From: Anisus vortex
Taxonomy: Eukaryota; Mollusca; Gastropoda; Planorbidae
Assembly: GCA_949126835.1 (NCBI GenBank)
Contig: OX421498.1
Span: 124,001 to 188,000 of the forward strand
Length of the DNA stretch: 64,000 nt
Direction of reading: 5' to 3'
Shown here: one piece after another, positions 11,175 to 23,800 of the stretch
Layout: the number at the start of each line of letters is the position of its first letter
Numbering within the stretch: position 1 is the first letter of the stretch
The notes under the pieces: generated by a model
What the model was told of the DNA's origin: nothing
Databases searched by the model: none
Seen by the model: only the letters and a program-made list of their open reading frames with translations
Translations under genes and position numbers: made by a program

Positions 11175-11712
11175 CAGTGTTCGTGTGCTAGCTAATTAAA
11201 TCTACAGTGTTCGTGTGCTAGCTAATTAAATCTACAGTGTTCGTGTGCTAGCTAATTAAATCTACAGTGTTCGTGTGCTAGTTAATTAAATCTACAGTGT
11301 TCGTGTGCTAGTTAATTAAATCTACAGTGTTCGTGTGCTAGTTAATTAAATCTACAATTTTCGTGTGCTAGTTAATTAAATCTACAGTGTTCGTGTGCTA
11401 GCTAATTAAATCTACAGTGTTCGTGTGCTAGTTAATTAAATCTACAGTGTTCGTGTGCTAGTTAATTAAATCTACAGTGTTCGTGTGCTAGTGAATTAAA
11501 TCTACAATTTTCGTGTGCTAGTTAATTAAATCTACAGTGTTCGTGTGCAAGTTATTAAATCTACACTGTTCGTGTGCTAGTTAATTAAATCTACAGTGTT
11601 CGTGTGCTAGCTAATCAAATCTACAGTGTCCGTGTGCTAGTTAATTAAATTCATAGTGTTCGTGTGCTAGTTAACTAAATCTACAGTGTTCGTGTGCTAG
11701 CTAATTAAATCC
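11175..11712. repeat. 30-bp minisatellite in intron 10
   Basis: About 18 units of 30 bp (core CAGTGTTCGTGTGCTAG, then TTAATTAAATCTA). Variants alternate GCTAATTAAA and GTTAATTAAA, and two copies carry an AATTTTCG change. The array begins only about 13 nt from the exon 10 boundary on the minus strand, so it occupies the start of the next intron or, if the TAG is used, the 3' UTR. Confidence 0.96.
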
Positions 11713-11720
11713 ACATGGCA

Positions 11721-11855
11721 CTAACTTGGTGGGCAGAACTCGCTGAAAAATCCACAGATGGGCATGTCCAGTGGGATAAAGTCACTGGAACTGTTGGACT
11801 CGTTATAGAACTTGCCGTTTCCCCAAAGAATTGGTGCCTTCATGTCCCACGTGAT
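11721..11855 (-). CDS. Receptor exon 10 (membrane-proximal region)
   Basis: Acceptor GGCCTTTCAG. It encodes ITWDMKAPILWGNGKFYNES, a Ser-rich sequon stretch and PLDMPICGFFSEFCPP. The P-x-CGF...C pair is the membrane-proximal disulphide region before the transmembrane helix of natriuretic peptide receptors. The exon either ends CCACCAA^GTTAGT (coding end 11726) or reads on through Ser to a TAG at 11723-11721. The donor has T at +3, which is less common but acceptable. Family architecture favours splicing. Confidence 0.85.
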   Translation of the reverse strand: MTWDMKAPILWGNGKFYNESNSSSDFIPLDMPICGFFSEFCPPS

Positions 11856-14800
11856 CTGAAAGGCCAAAGAAAACGACAGCAGTAAATGTTAAGATCCGTG
11901 TTATCTTCGGTGCATTATCTTTCAATTTGTGCATTTGTATCGGGGCAGAAGGGGCGGTGGAATAGGAGGGAAATAAAAGGAGGGGGGGGGACTTTCCTCA
12001 AGTCCCAAACTCATCCAGAAAATGTACCTCGGGGTTTATTTCTCTAAATGAAATACCCCCGGCGGCGTTTGAAGCGTGTCCGTGAATCTACTCAGCTAAA
12101 AATGGTGTCATTTTTTTTTTGTGGGGGAAAGTAAAGACAGGATTCTATCCCTGCCATTGACCGATCCCTGCCGCCCCGCAGGAGTTTTGGGACTAGAGGA
12201 CGTAATAATCTTCTAGAGCGCATTGATCATGCTAAATTAACATGGATTGAAGCGCTTTATAAATAACCATTATTATTATTATTATTGTGTTGGCCAATAT
12301 TGACAAGTCTTAATTAGGCGTAACCTTTTCAAATGGAAGAGGTCACGTGCTTCCGTTGACATTTCCCGCCATTTTCGTAAACAAATACCATGCTTTTGGT
12401 GGTGTTTGACAATCGATTTCAACCTCGACGGCCAGTTCTGGTCTTTTAGAACTAAGCTTATACAACGGCTACAATATTAGCTATGTAGAATCCGCGCTTT
12501 TAACATCAAAAGTGAGTAGGCGATAATTAATACTCAAAGTGTTAGTCGCGTTTGGTTAAATTTAGCTTTTTGTTTATAAAATAAATTAATCAAGAGTTGC
12601 GTCCCTGATAATTAAAAAAAAACATGCGGAGATTCATAAAAAAACAACGACACGAAAATTCTTTTGTATCAAGCAATTAGTTTGGGATTATAAATAGGTG
12701 ATTCTTCAAGTATATCATTCACAATCCCTCGTTTTCTTTTGTAGTAATCTTTAGGAAATGAAATAAAAATTTAATTATCTACATATTTTCGTACAACCAG
12801 TAACGTGGCACACAGACATGTTTCGAAGTAAATGATCGAATAAGACCGGAAATGTCATTTTGTCGACCTTGTATGCATGCATATTTGTTAAGACTTGTCA
12901 ATAAGTTGTAGTTATACGAAACTGGCAAACTCTCCTTTAGTGGCGCTTTGTACTAGCACAGACTAAAAGGGGAGCACTTTTTGTTTCTCAACTAATTGTT
13001 TCGTTGTCAATTGGTAGAGGTCAATAAGAGAACTTTTGTTTCTTCATTTCTTTGCCCCTCATTTCGACTAACAGACTAACCATTTTGAAATGAATAGCAA
13101 TGAACACTTTCATTAAACTTATCTCAGATTTAACATTAAGAAGCCATACATTAATCTAAATTATACACAATTTACTTTTAGGAATAAAAATTGTTTTGTG
13201 AAGTTGCGCTTTTTGTGTATGTGTTTATAATAAATCTTAATACAAGTTTTAAATCATTGCTCTCAAGTAGTGGACATACAGAAGGCAAGAATAATAAAAT
13301 TAAAACCAAAATAGAAGAAGAGAGATTAGATTTTACATACACTTCCATCCACGGAGTATCTGGTGACCACAACCTGCTGGAACGTATTTTTTGTGTTCAT
13401 GTCCCAGATGAGAAAACTGGACTGCCGGTCAGCTTTACTGTTTGTTAAAAACCTGCCAGTCTGGCCTTTTGAATAAAGTTATATTGATTTAAATGTGCAT
13501 TGATTTAAAGTTACATTGATTTAAAGTTACATTGATTTATATGTGCATTGATTAAATGTTACATTGATTTAAATGTGCATTGATTAAATGTTACATTGAT
13601 TTAAAGTTACATTGATTAAAAATTTAAATGTGCATTAATTAAATGTTACCTTGATTTAAAGTTACATTGATTTATATGTGCATTGATTAAATGTTACATT
13701 GATTTAAATGTGCATTGATTAAATGTTACATTGATTTAAAGTTACATTGATTTATATGTGCATTGATTAAATGTTACATTGATTTAAATGTGCATTAATT
13801 AAATGTTAACTTGATTTAAAGTTACATTGATTTATATGTGCATTGATTAAATGTTACATTGATTTAAATGTTACATTGATTTAAAGTTACATTGATTTAT
13901 ATGTGCATTGATTAAATGTTACATTGATTTAAATGTGCATTGATTAAATGTTACATTGATTTAAATTTACATTGATTTAAATGTGCATTGATTAAATGTT
14001 ACATTGATTTAAAGTTACATTGATTTAAAGTTACATTGATTTAAAGTTAAATTGGTTTAAATTTACATTGATTTACAGTTGCACTGTTAAGAAACATGCC
14101 ACATTAGGAACATTAAGAAAATGTAACTGCTTTAATTTATAATAATGCCACATTAGGGACATTAAGAAAATGTAACTTCTGTAATGTATAATAATGCCAC
14201 ATTAGGAACATTAAGAAAATGTAACTTCTTTAATTTATAATAATGCCACATTAGGAACATTAAGAAAATGTGACTTCTTTAATGTATAATAATGCCACAT
14301 TAGGAACATTAAGAAAATGTAACTTCTTTAATTTATAATAATGCCACATTAGGAACATTAAGAAAATGTAACTTCTTTAATGTATAATAATGCCACATTA
14401 GGAACATTAAGAAAATGTGACTTCTTTAATGTATAATAATGCCATATTCACAGTTTCCCTTTAGTGCTAAGTAAAACTCACCTTGAAATATTTTATTTTT
14501 ACTGGCATTGTAAATATTCTGTCCTGTAAACGATAAATTATTGTGGTATGTTTCGTTGAAGGCTAGGGCAAACAGGTAGACAGCATCATACAGGAATCGA
14601 GAGTATTTGTCCGGCTGGGGAGCAGTAAATATGGTCAAGGGTTAGTGCAATATTATTAACACGGTTTCACATTATACACTGTACATATCATAAACGATTG
14701 GTTTATTTTCTTATGAACATTTCATAAATAATGTATTCAGATGCAATAAGTTTAATACGCTTTGAAATGCTTTTGATTGAGAATGTCTTAGAAAGTAAGA

Positions 14801-17800
14801 GATTACCTCAACAGGCTTAGGGAACCCTGGTTGAGATTTGAACAGTCTGTTTGCAGCTTCGATGGAGGCACTTGTATTCAAGGACCACTCCAGAACATAG
14901 TGATAAGTAAACTGAAAAAGGAAGACAAATGTAACTATTTATTTATCTACCTTTTTATCGATCTATCTATTTATCTGTACACTCATATATCTCTCTATAT
15001 ATCTTTCTTTCTATCTATGTATCCCTCTAATCTAAATATATATCTAGTCAAGGGCGTAACGTTAGGGTTGAGCTCAGGGGGGTACTCCAAAGCTCTGTCA
15101 GGGCTCCAGCTACCACACGACACGCAGAAGGCTTTCCAGTAACAGTAAGATTTCCACAGAGGGCGATTGTTCACTGCGGTTTCCCTAGCATCATTATCGT
15201 GGTGGCTCACCCCTATACCTGCAATGTCACCAGGTAACACAAATCCTATACTATAGGTACAGACATCCAGGCACCGGGTGGTTCTGAGAGCGTTGCTGCG
15301 TACATTGCTTGCTCCCCAGTGCAATGTGTCTCGGACCCGCAGCGGGAGATGTCCCCCATGCGTTCGCCCGCCGGTGTAATCTTAATGGGATAGTATCGGC
15401 GGTTTACACACTTCGCTAGCTTTGATGCGCATAGGTAAGAAGTGGTCACTAGCCGTCCCCACATCTCCATACACCAGCCTGCCCACATCTCCATACACCA
15501 GCCTGCCTACATCTCCATACACCAGCCTGCCTACATCTCCATACACCAGCCTGCCTACATCTCCATACACCAGCCTGCCTACATCTCCATACACCAGCCT
15601 GCCTACATCTCCATACACCAGCCTGCCTACATCTCCATACACCAGCCTGCCTACATCTCCATACACCAGCCTGCCTACATCTCCATACACCAGCCTGTCT
15701 ACATCTCCATACACCAGCCTGCCTACATCTCCATACACCAGCCTGCCTACATCTCCATACACCAGCCTGCCTACATCTCCATACACCAGCCTGCCTACAT
15801 CTCCATACACCAGCCGTCCCCACATCTCCATACACCAGCCGTCCCCACATCTCCATACACCAGCCTGCCTACATCTCCATACACCAGCCTGCCTACATCT
15901 CCATACACCAGCCTGCCTACATCTCCATACACCAGCCTGCCTACATCTCCATACACCAGCCTGCCTACATCTCCATACACCAGCCGTCCCCACATCTCCA
16001 TACACCAGCCGTCCCCACATCTCCATACACCAGCCGTCCCCACATCTCCATACACCAGCCGTCCCCACATCTCCATACACCAGCCTGCCCACATCTCCAT
16101 ACACCAGCCGTCCCGACATCTCCATACACCAGCCGTCCCCACATCTCCATACACCAGCCTGCCCACATCTCTGTCACGATGTTGCTGTTGGGAGAGCAAT
16201 TCGTCACAATGTTGACACTGAGAGGGGTGCGGGGGGGTTGAGTGGGGTTAATGGCGGCTGGTTGTCGTGGGGTTAATGGTTACTGGTGGCTGGTTGTCGT
16301 GGGGTTAATGGTTACTGGTGGCTGGTTGTCGTGGGGGTACGAAATACCGATGCTACTGCAATCGTCCTGGAACAATGATTATTTCTCTCCTTGGCTCGTG
16401 AAGATGTTAAGAGTATACAAACAAACAGTTCTAAGATAAGCAAGCAAGTCTCTGGTTACTGTTCAGGTGTTTATTACGTTCGAATATCCAATGGTGAGAA
16501 ATACATGTGAAGTTATACAGTAATATTGACACGAGTATATGCGAATGTTATGGCGTCCAAAGTTAGGTTACACAACTTATACTGGTGGAAAATGCGAATA
16601 CTGGCTAGACCGATATATATATATATATATAACATGTGAGGCGATATACTACTGGAACAGATATGAAATTGGTCAGAATGTCTAACATTAGTACACGGTA
16701 GTGTTGTGGAAGCCACTTTTAGGTTACACAACTGTATTAACGAATTACTATTACTGGCTAATTATCTATAGTCCAAATGTACAGGTTGGGAGTTAAGCTA
16801 AGACGATGCGTCTTCTTTGAGAGCTGAACCAGAACTCTAACTAAAAGTACAGTGTATCGGTCAAGCGCCAACCTCAGACTGACTTTACAAGAGTTGAGCG
16901 GGCGTCTCGTGAGACCAGTCACGTGACCGCTCCTCAATTTGGTTGGGTGATTACATTAATTTGATTTAGATATAATTCCCATTGGTCCTTTCGAACATAT
17001 ATTTACATAAAGCAAAAAGGTTATTGGAGACGAAAATGGAGTTGGGGTGGGTAAGCAATTATACCGCCAAAACTGCGGGAAGGGGTTAGATGAAAAAATT
17101 ATTGCCGCCCGCACTCAGCGGGGTGAACAAGGGAGACGGGGGGGGGGGTCGAAGTGGGTGGGGTTAGTCTAGATAAAAGACGATTGATACATACGTCATG
17201 CTGGGTGGCGGGAATTATCTCCCTTTGATAGACTTTGACCTGGTCACTCAAGTGGCTGGCGTGGGTTTTCGGCCGAGGGGATATTAAGTAGATGCGAAAA
17301 CATTGACGTCTCAAAGGTTAGCTAACGAGTCGCCGCCCTTGGGTGATAGGAGTAGGGGGTTAGGAGGGGGGGTTTAGCGGGGTGGGTGGGGTGTGTGTAC
17401 AAGGCGCGTAATGTCTACATACAGCATGTTGAATTAACAACATGAATGAAAAATAGTTTGAATTAACAACATGAATGAATAGTTAAAATTATAATAGAAT
17501 ATATACATTAAGATTCACACTTCATTCACTCACGGTTTTAGTACCAGTTTGGGCGTATTGATTAGCAAACTCTAAATTGGGACTAAAACTAAAAGAGTGT
17601 AGTGAAGGTTAAAGGACAGGTGAAGAAGGGGGGTGGTTGGGGTGTTCCTATTGCGTGAGAGAGAAAGAAGGTAATAGTTTCAGACTACTCGTTCTATCTA
17701 ATCTAACTCTACGCTAACCTATGGTTCTACACTACTATCTACGCTATAATCTATCTATGAGTGCTAGGAGTCACGGTTTTAGTCCAGAATTGTGACAATC

Positions 17801-20800
17801 TCCATACACCAGCCTGCCCACATCTCCATACACCAGCCGTCCCACATCTCCATACACCAGCCGTCCCCACATCTCCATACACCAGCTCTCGTACCAGCTA
17901 CCCCCCCCCAAACTGGAACTCACATAAAGTAAGTTGTGGAATCCTTTGAGTGCCTTATCGTCATCCTCGTCACCTCGCTTCCAAAAGGCCGTGCTCTGTA
18001 AAGTCTCCAGGAACTCCTTGTCTGCCACACTGTGCTCGGTGTACAGGAACTGGTACTCGCCGCTGGTCATTTCCAGTTCGTCTGCCACAATGAGGTAACG
18101 CCGAACCTCGTCTCTTGGCACGACCAGGATAATGACTGAAATTTGAATTCATGTTTTTTTAAATACAATAATGACTGAAATATGCATTCATGTTTTTTAA
18201 AACACAATAATGACTGAAATTTGAATTCGTGTTTTTTTAAATACAATAATGACTGAAATATGCATTCATGTTTTTTAAAACACAATAATGACTGAAATTT
18301 AAATTCATGTTTTTTTAAATACAATAATGACTGAACTATGAATTCATGTTTTTTAAAACACAATAATGACTGAAATATACATTCGTGTTTTTAAAAATAC
18401 AATAATGACTGAACTATGAATTCATGTTTTTTAAAACACAATAATGACTGAAATATGAATTCATGTTTTGTAAAACACATAATGACTGAAATATGAATTC
18501 ATGTTTTTTAAAACACAATAATGACTGAAATATGCATTCAAGGTTTTTAAAACACAATAATGATTTCATATATTATTATGTATGAATTTAGGCTATAACA
18601 TAATTAATTTATTTAATCAATCCATTAAAGAGCTCAGTCAAATGCGCTTCTCGTTCACAACACGTGAGGCACGTCGAGTTTATAATTCAAAATGGGTGAC
18701 GTAACGTTAAAGAACGAGTCTTGAATAAAAGTTGATTTCTAGAGGTGATAATATCTGAAAACAAGCTATAGAAGAACTAATGTATGAAATATAGAACATC
18801 AACACAGTCCCCTTAATGGTCATAGCGTGTCGTCCGCCAAAAAAATATCCCATTGTGACCTATATATACTATTAGTTATTTACCTCCAGTCATTGGTCAC
18901 TTGTTTAATCAATGTGTGATGTCAGTGACTTATTACTTACTTACTTACTTCGAGTTATTGTCTAATTGTTTGATTTTTGTGTGACATTAGTTACTTACTT
19001 CGAGTCTCCGTCTTTAGAGTTAGAAACATCCTCTCTATCTGCGTCTTGTTGACGCCTACTTTGATCATGTTGAAATCTCTGGCCAGGAAGATACCCTGTC
19101 TGTCCATTGCCTCCTTGTAGAAAGAAGACATTCCTTCAGCCAATTCTCCCACTGTGGAGATCATACTGACCCGATGCCATTTCATCTTTTCACAGAAAAA
19201 TATCAGCAGGTCTCCTGTAGAATAATCAGAAGCAGTTTAGTAAAGTTTAATATATCATATATATAAAAATAATTTCAAATATCTAGGAGAAATCATATCC
19301 GCAGACGGACGCGGTGAGCCAGAAATTCGAGCAAGGATTGGGACTGCAATGGCGGCAATAGGCTCGCCTAAACAAAATCTGGAACAGTAAAAGCATTGGT
19401 CTCCCAACATAGCTCAGACTTTACAGAGCTCTTGTCAGAACTATGGTTCTGTATGGATGTGAGACCTGGACGCTGCTATCGGCAACTCAAAACAAGTTGC
19501 AGGCTTTCGAAAATAAATTAATGAGAAAAATTCTTCGAATCTCCTACGTAGAACACAGGACTAGTGCGTATGTGTGGGACCGAATATCCTCTATTGCAGG
19601 CCCTCAAGAAAATATGTCTTACAACTTGCACTATACCCTCGCCACCTTGCACTATATGCTCCTACCGTGTACCATTTCTCCACCTCCATAACTTTGCAAT
19701 CCTGGCTACGTCACTGACGAGAAGACATATTTTCATGGCTGAGTGGTTATGACCAGCATTGCATTATTTCTTAGCTTTGGTTCATTTGCTGAGGTAGATA
19801 CTAGATAGGCTACTAGATACTCCTTCCATATTATCAGATTAGTTCTCTTATTGCACTGACATCTGGCATTCATAATTATTTTACCTTAGATATTAACTCT
19901 AAGGTTGCTTGTTTCTTGTTGCTTGTTGCTTGTCTAAGTTTCCATAGAGATTCTACATTTCTTAAAACTGGCCATTGGAGATCTAACGTAATGGATGATT
20001 TGTACCGTAAACATTTTCCTCCCTTTAAAATGTTTTCTGTCTGGAAGATTTTATCTAACAGAACAACAGGAAGGTAACAACAATTAACAAATAAATTCAA
20101 AGAATTAGTCACGTGTTACTGTATGGCTTGTGTCACGTGAAGTCTATAAATAGAACACCTAAACCTCTAAATGGCAGAAGCGTCCATGTTAAAATGTCTT
20201 ACGAGCATTTTGGGAATACATTAGCCAGATTAGATTTCCAACGTGGAGGTTTTAGAGCGGAAATGATAAGCATAAAAGCAACTGTCATAGGAGCTTAGCC
20301 CTTGATGGGCGGGCTTTGTTATTAAAATGGAACAAACAAGGATGCTAACATTCTATATTAGCAACAGTAGAGGCTTCATGATATTTAGACCGGAACGCCG
20401 TAAAAAGTCATGAGGATATTCCTATAAAAGATTTCCGAAATGGCTAAACCGTATGAATTCACTAGCATGATACTTGCAGGTCCGCTCTAACTAGAAACTC
20501 TCAAATGGAACATAAATTTTTTTTTCCGTGATGTACCTTTTCATCTAAATGTTAGAACCCATTTTACTCTCCCCCCCCCCCCCCACAAGCCAACACTAAC
20601 AAAAGACTAATTGGATAGTGCCCCTTGTGTCAATGTCGTTTTATTGACTTTGGCTTTTGGTCATTTTCTGTCGTGTCCAGAGTCAGCCCATCTAATGGAC
20701 AGAGAAGAAAAAAAAATCAACAACTACACACATGAATGCACTCAGTCGAGCGGTCAAGTCAGAAATTCCCCAAGTCTAAATTGAATAGTTAAGCAATGGC

Positions 20801-23800
20801 TGAATAGAGTTGTAAGGTTTTAATACAAGGGAGTATTTATATTCATCTACACTCTACACCAACTCCAGTGGTCAATGGACTCATTTAGGAAACGCTCTCA
20901 GAAAAAATAATTTTAAAGTAGTGTTAATACATAGTCTATAATATTTACAATGGTAGACCGACCCGCCCGAAAACCATACTGTGACTCTGGCTAAACTCGG
21001 CAAGCGTGTAAGAGTGACGTGGGCAAAAGCCTTTCCTAAGATACTGAGAAGCGAGATACCGCGGTAGTTATTGCAGTCACTTCTATCGCCCTTATTCTTA
21101 TATAGCGTCACTATGTTTGCGTTCTTCATGTCCTGGGGGATGTATCCCTGTTCTCAGCAGAGGGCTAGAAAGCGGCATGTCGGGGATGTTATCTAGGGCG
21201 TTACTGGAGACTGTGTTAACTGTTGCATACAGTTCCAGATAATGTTCAATCCAGCGTTTGAGCTGCTCCGCTTCGTCCTTGATGGATTCTCCAGTTTTGG
21301 ATTTTAGGGGTGCAACCTTTGACCTTTGAGGGCCGATTGCTTTCTTAATGTTTTCGTACATGGCTTTGGCGTTTCCCATATCAGCAGCTGATTGGTTGAT
21401 TGAGCAGCTGATTGGTTGATTGAGCAGCTGATTGGTTGATTGAGCAGCTGATTGGTTGATTGAGCAGCTGATTGGTTGATTGAGCAGCTGATTGGTTGCT
21501 TGAGCAGCTGATTGGTTGATTGAGCAGCTGATTGGTTGATTGAGCAGCTGATTGTATGATTGAGCAGCTGATTGTATGATTGAGCAGCTGATTGTATGAT
21601 TGAGCAGCTGATTGTATGATTGAGCAGCTGATTGGTTGCTTGAGCAGCTGATTGGTTGCTTGAGCAGAGGTTAAGCCAGTAGGTATTGGCACATTGGCGG
21701 GCAACCCTCTGAGCATGCATCTTAGCTGTTTTGAGGGCGTGCAGCGTGTCGGGAGTAGGCTTTTCCTTGTATGCCAGGAGAGGTGTCTGCGTCGCGTCCT
21801 TGGCATTAAATGGCAGGACAAAGTCCCTAATAGTGAGGTACTGACGCGTGCCAGCGCCCAAAGCATGTTCGCAGTCCTCAGTGAAAGACGCCTAAGATGA
21901 CTAGGACATGTAAGAAGAATGAGTCCAGGAAGAATCCCTAAAGACCTCTTATATGGAGAATTGGCATCTGGGAAGAAGAAAACAGGTAGCCCACGCCTCC
22001 GCTATAAAGATGTCTGCATGAGGGACATGAGAGCAGCCAGAAGTACAAGTGACTGGGAGGAGAAGGCAGATGATCGGTCCACCTGGCGCACTGCTGTCAG
22101 GGAGGGGGTTAAAATGGCAGAGGAAAATAGAAAGGAGGAGGAGAGCATAAATAAAAGGGCTAAAAGAAAAGCGGAGAAAATAGGATCCACGGAACACGTG
22201 TGCAAAGGCTGTAAAAAAGACTGTCACTCAAGGATAGGCCTGCTCAGCCACACAAGGAAGTGCAACCTCGAATCACGGTGATGTACCATCGTCTCGCGAG
22301 ACGGAAGGATGCCATTGAGTTTAATAATTACAATCTATCTTAATTAAAAATACTAGAATTTTAGTTCTATAAATAGCTTGGACAGTGGCACGGTAGCCGA
22401 GCGGCAGCGCGTTCGACTGGCGAGCCGAAGGTCCCGGGTTCGAATCCAAGTGCAGGCTGGGATTTTTTCCCGGGTCTGGAGGGTGTCCCTTAGTCCACCC
22501 AGCTCTGATGGGTACCTGACCTTAGTTCGGGTAAAGTAAAGGCGGCTGTGCGTAGTGCTGGCCACACAATCATCTAGTATGCCCTGGCCACAGAAACTGG
22601 TGAACGCTGCTTCATCGGACCTATGGATCAATTCGGTCCGACGGGTACTTTACTTTTACTGGCAGGCAAATTGACCGACATATAGGTAGCTAGATAAATA
22701 GATAGAATAATGGATTTACAGACAAACAGATAATAGATAGATAGAATGATAGATGGATAGAGATAGAGAGAGTGGCAGAGATAGAAAGATAGGCCAATTG
22801 AGATATATAGATACAGAAATACAAAGATACATAGAAAGATAAATATGAAGAAAGACACAGAGGTAGAAAGATAAAAAGATACAGACAGAAAAATGCAGAG
22901 ATGGAAACGTACAAAGATACCTTACCTAAGGAAGACAAAGGTGCTATAGCTCTCATTAAAGTTGTTTTCACAGATTTATCCACTAAATTATTGGAAACCC
23001 AGCTGTATATTGGGATATCGAAGAAAGAAGCCAGGTCTGCAACTGGTGTCATGGCTGCAAAAGATGAACCAACAAACAATTGAACTGTTTACTAATAAAA
23101 CTATTCTGAGCATCACTACAAGCTATTTACGTTCTTGTTCTAGGGCGAAGCTAAACAATCTATTGTGGCGATTGGTTTATTTACATATTTATTTGGTAAT
23201 AACAAAAGAAAAGAGAAATGTAGAAAAAGAAGTAAAGGCTTATAAGTGTTTTTATTTGTTGAAATAGTTACTTGGAATTATGTCCCCTGACTTGAAGCTT
23301 CCGTTGAACCCCACTATACAATGAACCCGCACTATACACTGAATCCCACGTTACACTGAACCCCACGTTACAATGAACCTCCCTCCCTCTAAACTACCCA
23401 GTTATAGCCAATATTAGTTGTTTTTTATTGAAAGATTTGTATAACTCTGTTTTTTGGTGGGCCTTATTGGTTGGCCTCGAGCTATAACCTAATCAGACGT
23501 AGGAAAACTGCGACACTGATTTTAATGTCGGTTGTGAGGGCGTAAGTCTACGAATAAGGGTTATGAGAAACGTGTGAACTTCATATAGACTTCATATAGA
23601 CTTCATATAGACTTCATATAGACTTCATATAGACTTCATATAGACTTCATATAGACTTCATATAGACTTCATATAGACTTCATATAGACTTCATATATAC
23701 TTCATATAGACTTCATATAGACTTCATATAGACTTCATATAGACTTCATATAGACTTCATATAGACTTCATATAGACTTCATATAGACTTCATATAGACT

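Noticed and set aside
13191..13448. Plus-strand 85-codon frame overlapping exon 9
   Set aside because: It is the shadow of receptor exon 9; the minus strand carries the family motifs and the splice sites.
15382..16276. Proline/serine/threonine-rich or Trp/Gly-rich repeat frames on both strands
   Set aside because: They are translations of the 24-bp intronic minisatellite; the plus-strand and minus-strand versions cannot both be genes, and neither has flanking coding sequence.
21919..22281. Independent 120-aa zinc-finger-like gene
   Set aside because: The terminal CKGCKKDC...H...C motif belongs to the C-terminus of an RTE-like LINE; the upstream frame continues the same LINE across an in-frame TGA.
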